From assembly GCF_000421545.1 (NCBI RefSeq), contig NZ_ATXF01000007.1:357605-421604 (forward strand): a stretch of DNA of 64,000 bases, given 5' to 3'. Position 1 is the first letter of the stretch. The number at the start of each line of letters is the position of its first letter. The DNA is from Agromyces italicus DSM 16388. Its GTDB lineage: Bacteria; Actinomycetota; Actinomycetes; Actinomycetales; Microbacteriaceae. Positions 1 through 8,318 of this stretch are shown piece after piece. The translations under genes were made by a program, and so were the position numbers. The notes beneath the pieces were generated by a model. The model did not search any database. It was not told where the DNA came from and saw only the letters and a list, made by a program, of their open reading frames with translations.

Positions 1-1
1 C

Positions 2-550
2 GAGGCGATGTCGCTCTACCACCACGTCTCGGGCAAGGAGGAGCTGCTCGACCTCCTCGCCGATGCGGCGTTCGAGGAGATCCCGTTGCTCGAGATCGGC
101 ACGCCCTGGCGCGCCGCCATGGTCGACCGCGCCGGGGCCATGCGCGCGGTGCTCACCGCGCACCCCTGGTCGCTCGGCCTGCTCGAATCGCGGTCGAACC
201 CGGGGCAGGCCGTCATGCGTCACCACGACCGGGTGCTCGGCGTGCTGCGGCACGGCGGCTTCGACCTCGCGCTCGCCGCCCACGCCTTCTCGGTGCTCGA
301 CGCCTACATCTACGGCTTCGTGCTCACCGAGCTCACCCTGCCGTTCACGCCCGACGAGGGCGCCGACGCCTTCGCCGAAGAGCTCGAGCTTCCGGCGGAG
401 GAGTACCCGCACCTGGCCGAGATGCTCGAGCAGATGGTCGTCGGGCACGGCTACGACTACGGCGACGAGTTCGGCTACGGCCTCGACCTGGTGCTCGACC
501 AGCTCGAGCTGCGACTCGCCGCGCAGCGCGGCGCCGCGGGGGCGGGCTGA
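2..550 (+). CDS. TetR/AcrR-family regulator, N-terminus cut off by window edge
   Basis: The frame is open from the first bases, so the gene begins left of the window and an internal ATG at 8 is not the true start. The visible segment starts with a motif of the form SLYHHVSGKEELL, which is the end of the recognition helix and the following helix of a TetR DNA-binding domain. The remaining ~165 residues are an alpha-helical ligand-binding domain resembling the TetR C-terminal class that follows this SLYxHVxxKxEL motif. It is presumably a repressor of a neighbouring gene outside the window. It ends 6 bases before the convergent mannosyltransferase gene. The family call is firm; the ligand is unknown. 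Confidence 0.85.
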   Translation, partial: EAMSLYHHVSGKEELLDLLADAAFEEIPLLEIGTPWRAAMVDRAGAMRAVLTAHPWSLGLLESRSNPGQAVMRHHDRVLGVLRHGGFDLALAAHAFSVLDAYIYGFVLTELTLPFTPDEGADAFAEELELPAEEYPHLAEMLEQMVVGHGYDYGDEFGYGLDLVLDQLELRLAAQRGAAGAG

Positions 551-556
551 ACGCGC

Positions 557-2122
557 TCAGCCCCAGCTCGGCAACCAGAAGTGCAACTCGCGCAGCGTCG
601 GGGTGATCGGCACGCCCGTCCAGATCGGGAGGAAGAACGCGGAGACGAGCAGCACGACGGCGAGGAAGACCGCGACGACCGCGAGCCCGCTGGTGCGTTG
701 CCAGCGCTCGTCGCTCGGCCGGCCCGCGATCAGTCCGAGCACGAAGACGAGCGCGAGCACGAGGTAGGGCTCGAAGGCGATCGAGTAGAACTGGAAGACG
801 GTGCGGTCGAGGTAGGCGAGCCACGGGAGGTACCCCGCCGCGAGCCCGACGAGGATCAGGCCCGCCTGCCACTCGCGGTACCGTGCGAATCGGTAGACGA
901 GATAGAGGGAGGCTGCGGCGGCCGCCCACCAGATGATCGGATTGCCCACCCCGATGATCGAGGAGACGAGCCCGCTCGAGGCATCGTCGGAGTAGTGCAT
1001 GTTCGTGGGCCGGACCATGAACAGCCAGGTCAGCGGGTTCGACTGCCACGGATGCTCGCTGTGCACCCCCACGTGGTAGTCGTACGCCGACACGTGGTAG
1101 TGCCAGAGGCTCTGGAGCGAGTTCGGAACCCACGCGAACAACCCGGTCGCCGCGTTGCCGGCCTCCTCGGCCCAGTGCCGGTAGTAGCCGCCGTCGGTCG
1201 CGAGCCAACCCGTCCACGAGGCGAGGTAGACGACCGCCGCCACCGGGACGAGCAGTACGAACGTCACCGGCGCCTGCTTGAGCAGCCCGCCGGTCAGCCA
1301 GAACGGCACCCGCGCACGTCGCCTCGCCACGATGTCGACCACGACCAGATAGAGGCCGAACGCTGCGAGAAACCACAGCCCCGACCACTTGACGGCGGTC
1401 GCCGCGCCGAAGGCGGCGCCCGCGGCGACCACCCAGGGGCGCGCCCAGAGCGCCGGCCCGTAGTGGGGGTCGCGGCCGGACGCCCACGCCTCCGCGAGCC
1501 GGGCGTCGAGCGCCCGCTCGGCATGGGCGCGATCGAGCAGCACGAACCAGAAGCCGAGCAGTGCGAAGAGCATCACCCAGTTGTCGAGCAGCGCGACCCG
1601 TGACATCACGATCGCATTGCCGTCGACCGCGAAGAGGAGGCCCGCGGTGACCGCGAGCGCGGTGGAGGAGAACAACCGCCGGCCGACGAGGGTCATCAGG
1701 AACACGGCGATCGTTCCGGCGAGCGCCGTCGTCGCACGCCACCAGAACGCGTCGCCGGCGCCGAACGCGGCCATGCCGAGCCCGATCAGCCACTTGCCGA
1801 GCGGCGGGTGCACCACGTACGAGGGCTCGTCGAGGTAGAGGTCCGTGTCGCCCGCGGCGAAATCGGCGTCGGCGCCTTCGGGCCAGCGCGACTCGAAGCC
1901 GTTGTGGAGGAGCGTCCACGCGTCCTTCACGTAGTACGTCTCGTCGAAGACGATCTGCTGGGGCTGCCCGAGGTTCCAGAATCGCAGCACGGCGGCGATG
2001 ACGGTGACGAGGACGGGGCCGCCCCAGTACCAGAGCCGGCGTCGGGCCGGGCTCGACATCTGCCGGGACCACCAGTCGTCGAGCCGGGAGCCCGTGGGCT
2101 CCACCGACGCGTCGACACTCAT
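557..2122 (-). CDS. Dolichyl-phosphate-mannose--protein mannosyltransferase (PMT family)
   Basis: Polytopic membrane glycosyltransferase (521 aa) that transfers mannose from polyprenyl-phosphomannose to Ser/Thr of proteins during Sec export, as known for actinobacterial Pmt. A first membrane segment at about residues 33-48 is followed by the acidic catalytic pair D60-E61 in the motif VFDETYYVKDA, typical of GT39 enzymes. Further hydrophobic helices follow, with the conserved HPPLGKW loop near residue 105 and a C-terminal four-helix PMT block. It starts at ATG 2122, diverging from rsmI with only 29 bases between, an arrangement common in actinobacteria. The TAGTGT box 7 bases upstream suggests a leaderless mRNA. 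Confidence 0.92.
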   Translation of the reverse strand: MSVDASVEPTGSRLDDWWSRQMSSPARRRLWYWGGPVLVTVIAAVLRFWNLGQPQQIVFDETYYVKDAWTLLHNGFESRWPEGADADFAAGDTDLYLDEPSYVVHPPLGKWLIGLGMAAFGAGDAFWWRATTALAGTIAVFLMTLVGRRLFSSTALAVTAGLLFAVDGNAIVMSRVALLDNWVMLFALLGFWFVLLDRAHAERALDARLAEAWASGRDPHYGPALWARPWVVAAGAAFGAATAVKWSGLWFLAAFGLYLVVVDIVARRRARVPFWLTGGLLKQAPVTFVLLVPVAAVVYLASWTGWLATDGGYYRHWAEEAGNAATGLFAWVPNSLQSLWHYHVSAYDYHVGVHSEHPWQSNPLTWLFMVRPTNMHYSDDASSGLVSSIIGVGNPIIWWAAAAASLYLVYRFARYREWQAGLILVGLAAGYLPWLAYLDRTVFQFYSIAFEPYLVLALVFVLGLIAGRPSDERWQRTSGLAVVAVFLAVVLLVSAFFLPIWTGVPITPTLRELHFWLPSWG

Positions 2123-2129
2123 GCGCCCA

Positions 2130-2135
2130 ACACTA
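2130..2135 (-). promoter_or_regulatory. -10 box (TAGTGT) for the mannosyltransferase gene
   Basis: On the minus strand TAGTGT lies 7 bases before the ATG at 2122, so transcription would begin at or next to the start codon. It shares bases 2134-2135 with the opposing -10 box of rsmI. No good -35 element is visible. Confidence 0.45.
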
Positions 2136-2139
2136 GGAC
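2134..2139 (+). promoter_or_regulatory. -10 box (TAGGAC) for rsmI
   Basis: TAGGAC ends 12 bases before the rsmI ATG, predicting a leader of only about 6 bases. It overlaps the minus-strand -10 box of the divergent mannosyltransferase gene, so the two promoters should compete for polymerase. Confidence 0.4.
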
Positions 2140-2151
2140 AGACTTGAGGGC

Positions 2152-2985
2152 ATGATCATCCTCGCGGCGACGCCCATCGGCAATCTCGGGGACGCCTCGG
2201 CCAGGCTCAGGGAGGCGCTCGTGGCCGCGACGGTGATCGCCTCGGAGGACACCCGTGTGACGCAGCGGCTCATCGCCGCGCTCGGCATCTCGAACCGCCC
2301 CCGCCTCATCGCGCTGCACGAGCACAACGAGCGGCAGAAGGCCGACGAACTCGTCGAACTCGCTCGAGAGCACGACCTCCTCGTGCTGAGCGACGCCGGC
2401 ATGCCGACGGTGTCCGACCCCGGCTTCCCGCTCGTCGCCGCGGCGGCGGCCGCCGGGGTGCTCGTCACCGTGATCCCCGGCCCCTCGGCCGTCGTGACCG
2501 CGCTCGCCGTGTCGGGACTGCCGACCGACCGATTCGCCTTCGAGGGGTTCCTGCCGCGCAAGGCCGGCGAACGCGCTCGCCGTCTCGCCGAACTCGCGGG
2601 GGATCGACGCACGCTCGTCTTCTTCGAGGGCCCGTCGCGACTCGCGCCGAGTCTCGAGGCCCTCGCCGAGGCGTTCGGCGCAGAGCGCCCCGCCGCGGTG
2701 TGCCGCGAGCTCACGAAACTCCACGAGGAGGTTCGCCGCGGGACCCTCGGCGAACTCTCGGAATGGGCCGCCGCAGGCGTCCGCGGCGAGATCGTGATCG
2801 TCGTGGGCGGGGCGGGCGAGACCGCGGTCGACGCCGAGAGTGCGCTCGAACGCGTGCTCGGGCTCGCCGCGTCGGGCACCCGGCTGAAGGACGCGGCCGC
2901 CCTCGTCGCCGGCGAGACCGGAATCGGCAAGCGCGAGCTGTACGAGGCGGCGCTCGCGCGCCGTCGGCAGCCCGCCGGAGACTAG
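2152..2985 (+). CDS. rsmI: 16S rRNA (cytidine(1402)-2'-O)-methyltransferase
   Basis: SAM-dependent methyltransferase (277 aa) that 2'-O-methylates C1402 in the ribosomal decoding centre. The tetrapyrrole-methylase fold is evident: N-terminal LAATPIGNLGD, the SEDTRVT segment, SDAGMPTVSDPG near residue 80, IPGPSAVVTAL near residue 108, and the GFLPRK motif near 125. The length matches the RsmI family. The ATG at 2152 is the first residue of the conserved N-terminus, so no longer form is needed. It diverges from the mannosyltransferase gene and ends 92 bases before an oxidoreductase gene. Confidence 0.95.
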   Translation: MIILAATPIGNLGDASARLREALVAATVIASEDTRVTQRLIAALGISNRPRLIALHEHNERQKADELVELAREHDLLVLSDAGMPTVSDPGFPLVAAAAAAGVLVTVIPGPSAVVTALAVSGLPTDRFAFEGFLPRKAGERARRLAELAGDRRTLVFFEGPSRLAPSLEALAEAFGAERPAAVCRELTKLHEEVRRGTLGELSEWAAAGVRGEIVIVVGGAGETAVDAESALERVLGLAASGTRLKDAAALVAGETGIGKRELYEAALARRRQPAGD

Positions 2986-3077
2986 CCGGACGGCGCGCGG
3001 GACACTCGGCGCAACCCCTGTCGGTCGACCCCCGAACGGGGGAGAATGAGGGCATCGCCCGACATGGGAGGTGCGAG

Positions 3078-4214
3078 ATGGATGACACGCACGGAACGCA
3101 CGGGGGCGGCGCGCACGCCGTCCGATTCGCCGAGTACGGCGGGCCCGAGGTACTGCGGGTCGACGACGTGCCGGTACCCCAGCCGGGGGCCGGCGAGGTG
3201 CTCGTCGAGGTCTTCGCCGCCGGCCTCAACCCCGCCGACAGCGCGGCGAGGCGCGGTGAGCACCGCGAGCGATGGCCGGTCGAACTGCCGGCCCACCAGG
3301 GCAGCGATCTCGCCGGAGTCGTGATCGCGACCGGGCCGGGCGTCGCCCGATTCGCCCGCGGCGACGAGGTGATGGGTTTCGTCGCCCGAGGTGCGCAGGC
3401 GAGTCATGTGGCCGTGCCCGAGCAGCAGCTGCTGCCCAAGCCCCCCGGGCTCTCGTGGGAGGTCGCCGGGTCGCTCCACTTCGCCGGCACCACCGCGTGG
3501 AACGCCGTCGAGGGCCTCGCACTCGGACCGAACGACACCATCGTCGTCACCGCGGCCGCCGGCGGCGTCGGCTGCCTCGCCGCGCAGTTCGCGAGGATTC
3601 GCGGCGCGACGGTCATCGGCACCACCGCCGAGGAGCGCTTCGACTTCCTGCGCCAGTTCGGGGTGATCCCGACCGGGTACGGGCCGGGTCTCGCCGAGCG
3701 CGTGACCGCGATCGTCGAGGCGACCGAGCATGCACGCCCGGTGACGGCGTTCCTCGACTTCCTCGGCGGTGAGACCGCCGCCGCGCTGGCGCTCGGCGTG
3801 CCCCGTTCGCGCGTCTTCACCGTGCTCGACCAGGGTGCCGTCGAGGCGAGCGACGCCGTCGCGCTCGGGGCGGGCGACGTCGTCGCGCTCGGCCGGGTGG
3901 CCGCGCTCGTCTCGGCGCGTCGGGTGCGCCTCCCGATCGCCGACGTGTTCCCGCTCGCCGAGGTGGCCGACGCCTACCGCGCGCTCGACCGTCGCGACGC
4001 ACCGGGCAAGATCGTGCTCGGCTTCCGCGTCGTCGAGTACCCGGGCCAGCGGGTGCGGGAGCCCGCGATCAAGGAGCAGGACGTGACGCTCGGCGTCCCC
4101 ACGCCGCACGAGCATCTCGACGTCGCCGAGGCCGTGCCGGCGGCGATCGGCGACGGCAGCGTGCGACGGCGGCGGCGTGAGCGCCGAGCCGAGGAGGAGG
4201 CACAGCGCGGGTAA
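3078..4214 (+). CDS. NADP-dependent alcohol dehydrogenase/quinone oxidoreductase (MDR) with C-terminal extension
   Basis: Medium-chain dehydrogenase/reductase of the quinone-oxidoreductase type (378 aa). The GroES-like N-terminal domain has EYGGPEVLRVDDVPVP and ends before a Rossmann domain whose AAAGGVGCLAAQFA motif lies near residues 159-172. The zinc-ligand pattern of alcohol dehydrogenases is absent, consistent with the zinc-free branch. ATG 3078 follows GGGAGG (3066-3071) at a normal distance. Family members normally stop right after the GKIVL motif, here near residue 311. This protein continues for about 60 more residues, becoming highly Arg/Glu-rich, with no recognised domain. A lost stop codon would explain this; no single indel is obvious. 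The substrate is unknown. Confidence 0.85.
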   Translation: MDDTHGTHGGGAHAVRFAEYGGPEVLRVDDVPVPQPGAGEVLVEVFAAGLNPADSAARRGEHRERWPVELPAHQGSDLAGVVIATGPGVARFARGDEVMGFVARGAQASHVAVPEQQLLPKPPGLSWEVAGSLHFAGTTAWNAVEGLALGPNDTIVVTAAAGGVGCLAAQFARIRGATVIGTTAEERFDFLRQFGVIPTGYGPGLAERVTAIVEATEHARPVTAFLDFLGGETAAALALGVPRSRVFTVLDQGAVEASDAVALGAGDVVALGRVAALVSARRVRLPIADVFPLAEVADAYRALDRRDAPGKIVLGFRVVEYPGQRVREPAIKEQDVTLGVPTPHEHLDVAEAVPAAIGDGSVRRRRRERRAEEEAQRG

Positions 4215-4242
4215 CACGAACGCCGCGGCATCCGGGCGCCCA

Positions 4243-4248
4243 TAGAAT
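4243..4248 (+). promoter_or_regulatory. -10 box (TAGAAT) for metG, leaderless
   Basis: TAGAAT ends 7 bases before the metG ATG, which places the predicted transcript start at the A of the start codon. No Shine-Dalgarno sequence is present in the gap. Confidence 0.6.
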
Positions 4249-4255
4249 CGATCGC

Positions 4256-5815
4256 ATGGCCGAAGCCTCCTCGTTCTACATCACCACGCCCATTTTCTAC
4301 GTCAACGACGTGCCCCACATCGGGCACGCCTACACCGAGGTCGCCGCCGACGTGCTCGCACGCTGGCACCGGCAGGCCGGTGACGACACATGGATGCTCA
4401 CGGGCACCGACGAGCACGGCCAGAAGATCCTCCGCACCGCGACCGCGAACGGCGTCACCCCGCAGGAGTGGGCCGACAAGCTCGTCGCCGACGCGTGGAT
4501 CCCGCTGCTCGAGACCGTCGGCATCGCGAACGACGACTTCATCCGCACGACCGACGCGCGTCACGAGGCGAATGTGCAGAAGTTCCTGCAGAAGCTCTAC
4601 GACGACGGCCACATCTACACGGGCGAGTACGAGGGGTACTACTGCGTCGGCTGCGAGGAGTACAAGCAGGAGTCCGACCTCGTGCCGGGTGCCGGCGAGT
4701 ACGAGGGCCAACTGGTCTGCGCGATCCACTCGAAGCCGGTCGAGCTGCTGCACGAGAAGAACTACTTCTTCCGCACCTCGGCGTTCGCCGAGCGACTCCT
4801 CGCCCTCTACGAGGAGCGCCCCGACTTCGTGCAGCCCGAGTCGGCCCGCAACGAGGTGCTCGGCTGGGTGCGTTCAGGGCTCGCCGACCTCTCGATCTCG
4901 CGATCGACCTTCGACTGGGGCGTCAAGGTGCCCTGGGACGAGACCCATGTCGTCTACGTCTGGTTCGACGCGCTGCTCAACTACATCACCGCGGTCGGCT
5001 ACGGGCAGAGCGACGAGGAGTTCGCGCGTCGCTGGCCCGCGCAGCACATCGTCGGCAAGGACATCCTCCGGTTCCACGCGGTGATCTGGCCGGCGATGCT
5101 CATGGCGGCCGGACTCGAGGTGCCGAAGGGGGTCTTCGGTCACGGGTGGCTCCTCGTCGGCGGCGAGAAGATGTCGAAGTCGAAGCTCACCGGCATCGCG
5201 CCCGAGCAGATCACCTCGACCTTCGGCTCCGACGCCTTCCGCTACTACTTCCTCCGGGCCATCGCGTTCGGCCAGGACGGCTCGTTCTCCTGGGAGGACC
5301 TGTCGGCCCGCTACCAGGCCGAGCTCGCGAACGGCTTCGGCAACCTCGCCTCCCGCGTCGTGGCGATGATCACGCGCTACTGCGACGGCGCTGTGCCGAC
5401 CGCCGGCGCGCTGCAGCCCGCCGACATCGAGATCGCCTCGGTCGAGCGTCGGGCTACGGATGATTCGTGGCAGGCGATCGATCGCCTCGCGATCCACGAG
5501 GCGATCGGCGCCGCGTGGGCGCTCGTCGACGCGCTCAACGGCTACCTCACCGCCGAGGAGCCGTGGGTGCTCGCGAAGGACCCGGCGAACCGCGAACGGC
5601 TCGAGACGGTGCTCGCGACGGCCTACCGCGGGCTCGGCACCCTCGCCGTGCTGCTCTCGCCCGTCACGCCCGTCGCCGCGGCGAAGCTGTGGGCGGCCCT
5701 CGGCGCGCCCGGCACCGTGCAGCAGGCCCGGATCGATCGCGCATTCGAGGCCGAGCTCGGCGAGCGCGTCGCGCCGCTCGAAGCACTCTTCCCCCGCGTC
5801 GAGGTCGCGGAGTAG
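4256..5815 (+). CDS. metG: Methionine--tRNA ligase
   Basis: Class I aminoacyl-tRNA synthetase (519 aa) charging tRNA-Met and tRNA-fMet. The signature HIGH is at residues 21-24 (FYVNDVPHIGHAYTE) and KMSKS at residues 305-309. Between them are the connective-peptide segment with YYCVGCEEYK and the FDALLNY motif. The alpha-helical anticodon domain follows, with NGFGNLASR near residue 360. The protein ends after that domain, lacking the C-terminal tRNA-binding extension of the longer E. coli enzyme, as is usual for the ~520-residue actinobacterial type. It is followed after 3 bases by tatD, then rsmA and ispE, a conserved actinobacterial order. Confidence 0.97.
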   Translation: MAEASSFYITTPIFYVNDVPHIGHAYTEVAADVLARWHRQAGDDTWMLTGTDEHGQKILRTATANGVTPQEWADKLVADAWIPLLETVGIANDDFIRTTDARHEANVQKFLQKLYDDGHIYTGEYEGYYCVGCEEYKQESDLVPGAGEYEGQLVCAIHSKPVELLHEKNYFFRTSAFAERLLALYEERPDFVQPESARNEVLGWVRSGLADLSISRSTFDWGVKVPWDETHVVYVWFDALLNYITAVGYGQSDEEFARRWPAQHIVGKDILRFHAVIWPAMLMAAGLEVPKGVFGHGWLLVGGEKMSKSKLTGIAPEQITSTFGSDAFRYYFLRAIAFGQDGSFSWEDLSARYQAELANGFGNLASRVVAMITRYCDGAVPTAGALQPADIEIASVERRATDDSWQAIDRLAIHEAIGAAWALVDALNGYLTAEEPWVLAKDPANRERLETVLATAYRGLGTLAVLLSPVTPVAAAKLWAALGAPGTVQQARIDRAFEAELGERVAPLEALFPRVEVAE

Positions 5816-5818
5816 CAG

Positions 5819-6733
5819 GTGGCACCGCCGTCGACGAGCGCCGGGCAGGGCTACCCGGCGCTGCCCGAACCGCTGCCGATCCCGGTCTACGACAACCACA
5901 CCCATCTCGAACCCTCCGACGAGGCGCCGCCCGGTCGCCCCGACACGCTCCTCGAGGTGCACGAGCACCTCGAGCGCGCGGCCTCGGTCGGGGTCGCGGG
6001 TGCGGTGCAGGTCGGCACCGACGTCGCCACGAGCCGGTGGTCGGCCGAGCTCGCCGCGCGCGAGCCGCGGCTCTTGGCCGCGGTCGCGTTGCACCCCAAC
6101 GAAGCACCCGAACTCGAGGCATCCGGTTCGCTCGACGATGCCCTCGCCGTGATCGACGCACTCGCCGCGCAGCCGCGGGTACGGGCGGTCGGCGAGACGG
6201 GGCTCGACTTCTTCCGCACCGGTGATGCGGGTCGGCCGGCGCAGTTTCGCAGTTTCGAGGCGCACATCGACATCGCGAAGCGGCACGGCGTCGCCATGCA
6301 GATCCACGACCGTGACGCGCACGACGAGGTCGCAGCGACGTTGCGCCGAGTCGGTGCGCCGCGGCGCACCGTGTTCCACTGCTTCTCGGGCGGCGAGGAG
6401 CTCGCCCGCATCGCCGCCGACGAGGGCTGGTACTGCTCGTTCGCGGGCAACGTGACGTTCAAGAACGCCGAGAACCTCCGTGAGGCCCTGCGGGTGCTGC
6501 CGCGCGAGCTGATCCTCGTCGAGACCGACGCGCCCTACCTGACCCCGGTGCCGCTGCGCGGGCGGCCGAACGCGCCCTATCTCGTGCCGCACACGGTGCG
6601 ATTCATGGCCGAGACCCTCGGCGCCCCCCTCGACGAGTTCTGTGCGGAGCTCGCGTCGAACACGCTCGCGGTGTACGGCGCATGGGAGGATGACCCCGTG
6701 CAGGGGGCGACCACGAGCGGCGGCGGGGCGTGA
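5819..6733 (+). CDS. TatD-family metal-dependent hydrolase (DNase)
   Basis: TIM-barrel metal-dependent nuclease/hydrolase (304 aa). The first metal-binding HxH is at residues 27-29 (VYDNHTHLE). The conserved VGETGLDFF segment follows near residue 126, then [19 protein letters not shown] near residue 183, and [11 protein letters not shown] near residue 235. The order matches the TatD signature set. The GTG start is 3 bases after metG, so the two are probably co-transcribed. The stop overlaps the rsmA GTG by 4 bases. In many relatives a resuscitation-promoting factor gene sits between tatD and rsmA; it is absent here. Confidence 0.93.
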   Translation: MAPPSTSAGQGYPALPEPLPIPVYDNHTHLEPSDEAPPGRPDTLLEVHEHLERAASVGVAGAVQVGTDVATSRWSAELAAREPRLLAAVALHPNEAPELEASGSLDDALAVIDALAAQPRVRAVGETGLDFFRTGDAGRPAQFRSFEAHIDIAKRHGVAMQIHDRDAHDEVAATLRRVGAPRRTVFHCFSGGEELARIAADEGWYCSFAGNVTFKNAENLREALRVLPRELILVETDAPYLTPVPLRGRPNAPYLVPHTVRFMAETLGAPLDEFCAELASNTLAVYGAWEDDPVQGATTSGGGA

Positions 6734-7626
6734 ACGCGCACCGCCACGAGGCCGACGGCGACGGACCCGGCGCCCAGCCGCGCCTGCTCGGCCCCGCCGA
6801 GATCCGCGACCTCGCCGAGCTCCTCGGCGTCACGCCGACGAAGAAGCTCGGCCAGAACTTCGTGCACGACGGCAACACCGTGCGGCGCATCGTGCAGATC
6901 GCGGGCGTCGAACGAGGCGAGACCGTGCTCGAGATCGGGCCGGGGCTCGGCTCGCTGACGCTGGGCCTGCTCGAGGCAGGCGCCGAGGTCATCGCCGTCG
7001 AGATCGACAAGCGGCTCGCCGCCCAGCTCCCGCACACCGCCGCCATCATGCAGCCGGGCGCCCGGCTCACGGTCGTCACCGAAGATGCGATGCGGGTGAC
7101 CGCGCTGCCCGGTGCACCCGTGCGGCTCGTCGCGAACCTGCCGTACAACATCTCGGTGCCGGTGCTCCTGCACCTGCTCGAGCACGTCGACTCCCTGAAG
7201 TCGGGCATCGTCATGGTCCAGGCCGAGGTCGGCTACCGGCTCGCGGCCGAGCCGGGATCGAAGGTCTACGGTGCGCCGAGCGTGAAGGCCGCCTGGTACG
7301 GGCGCTGGCGCACGGCCGGTCAGGTCTCCCGCATGGTGTTCTGGCCGGTGCCGAACGTCGATTCGGTGCTCGTCGGCTTCGAGCGATCGGATGCCCCGGG
7401 GTCGGAGGCCGAGCGCGTCGCGACCTTCGCGCTCGTCGACGCCGCTTTCCAGCAGCGCCGCAAGATGCTGCGCCAGTCGCTCTCCGCCGTGCTCGGCGGC
7501 GGTTCGGCCTCGGCCGCTGCGGTGCTCGAGGCGGCAGCCGTCGACCCGCAGGCGCGCGGCGAGCAGCTCGTCGTGGCCGACTTCCTGCGCGTCGCGCGGG
7601 CCGCGGCGGCCCGGGCCGCGCACTGA
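6730..7626 (+). CDS. rsmA: 16S rRNA (adenine(1518)-N6/adenine(1519)-N6)-dimethyltransferase
   Basis: KsgA/RsmA (298 aa) dimethylates two adjacent adenosines in the 3' hairpin of 16S rRNA, a late step of small-subunit assembly. Visible motifs are [10 protein letters not shown] near residue 37, the SAM-binding [12 protein letters not shown] near residue 66, the acidic ribose-binding VEIDKR near residue 92, and the catalytic [11 protein letters not shown] near residue 136. The C-terminal helical domain carries [11 protein letters not shown]. The GTG start overlaps the tatD stop in a GTGA arrangement, indicating translational coupling. The length is typical. Confidence 0.96.
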   Translation: MNAHRHEADGDGPGAQPRLLGPAEIRDLAELLGVTPTKKLGQNFVHDGNTVRRIVQIAGVERGETVLEIGPGLGSLTLGLLEAGAEVIAVEIDKRLAAQLPHTAAIMQPGARLTVVTEDAMRVTALPGAPVRLVANLPYNISVPVLLHLLEHVDSLKSGIVMVQAEVGYRLAAEPGSKVYGAPSVKAAWYGRWRTAGQVSRMVFWPVPNVDSVLVGFERSDAPGSEAERVATFALVDAAFQQRRKMLRQSLSAVLGGGSASAAAVLEAAAVDPQARGEQLVVADFLRVARAAAARAAH

Positions 7627-7633
7627 GGTTCAG

Positions 7634-7675
7634 TTCCGCGACCGAACCCCGTGGCGGGCGTCTTCAGTCGCGGAA
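7634..7675. terminator. Hairpin after rsmA
   Basis: Nine-base perfect inverted repeat (TTCCGCGAC at 7634-7642 and its complement at 7667-7675) with a 24-base loop, 7 bases after the rsmA stop. There is no T-run. It may be a weak terminator, an mRNA-end hairpin, or another member of the intergenic hairpin class seen elsewhere in the window. Confidence 0.4.
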
Positions 7676-7711
7676 ACCGCACTTCAGTGCGATGAGCGCG
7701 CCGAGGAGGCG

Positions 7712-7717
7712 TAGCGT
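7712..7717 (+). promoter_or_regulatory. -10 box (TAGCGT), leaderless
   Basis: TAGCGT ends 7 bases before ATG 7725 of the frameshifted small gene, predicting a transcript that begins at the start codon. Confidence 0.5.
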
Positions 7718-7724
7718 TGCGGGC

Positions 7725-8278
7725 ATGAGCGAGTCTGTGGAATCCGACCCCGTGGGATCGAACACCGACGGGGTCGGCGACGACGCCGTCGAGTCCGCGA
7801 CCGGGCATCCGCGCGAGGTGTGGTTCGCCCGCCTCGACGAGGCCGAGGCGACGGGCTGGACGCATAAGGCCGTCGCCGCGTGGCTCGTCGCCGAGCACGG
7901 TGTCGACCCCTGGTGGGCGCAGAACGTGACGGTCGCGTACGAGCAGGCGCGCGGCATCCGCCGCCCGGGGCAGCGGCAGGACGGCAGCTATGAGGCGAGC
8001 GTCACCCGCACGGTCGACCTCGAGAAGACCGCGGCGCTCCGCGCCCTCGCCGAGGTCGTCGAGGCGGCGCTCGGCACGGCACCCCTCGCCCTAACCTGAC
8101 GGCGAAGCATCCGACCGCGAGGTTCCCGCAGGGCGGCGGCGAGTTCGTGCTCGCGTCGTCGAGCGCGCGCTCGGACGGTCGTAGTTCGATCGGACTGACG
8201 TGGGGGCGCATGCCGGGAGACGAGCGACTCGCCGAGGTGAAGGCCCGTATGCGCGAATGGCTCGCCGAGGTCGGGTGA
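7725..8278 (+). pseudogene. Conserved small WWAQ-motif protein, interrupted by a frameshift near 8094
   Basis: From ATG 7725 a 124-residue frame runs to TGA 8097-8099. It contains a compact conserved block (EVWFARLDEAEATGW, WWAQNVTVAYEQARG, then VTRTVDLEKTAALRAL) resembling the N-terminal part of small actinobacterial proteins that precede or are fused to START/SRPBCC-like segments. After the stop, a second frame lacking its own start is open from about 8096 to TGA 8276-8278 and reads naturally onward (TAKHPTARFP..., IGLTWGRMPGDERLAEVKARMREWLAEVG in two parts). The two halves join if one base is missing around CTAACC at 8091-8096. I read this as one ~184-residue gene with a one-base deletion, or a sequencing error. 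The family is recognised only loosely and its function is unknown. Confidence 0.65.
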
Positions 8279-8306
8279 GGCGCGTCGTGGCCGCGAAGCC
8301 GTCGGG

Positions 8307-8312
8307 TAGCGT
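8307..8312 (+). promoter_or_regulatory. -10 box (TAGCGT) for ispE, leaderless
   Basis: TAGCGT ends 6 bases before the ispE ATG at 8319, the spacing expected for a leaderless mRNA. The intervening bases are GGGGGC, which is not a proper ribosome-binding site at that distance. Confidence 0.55.
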
Positions 8313-8318
8313 GGGGGC

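Noticed and set aside
2982..4217. Long minus-strand frame opposite the quinone oxidoreductase, starting with a signal-peptide-like sequence
   Set aside because: It is fully antisense to a gene with clear motifs, its residues (Arg/Asp/His-rich) are typical of shadow frames, and nothing resembles a domain after the first 20 residues.
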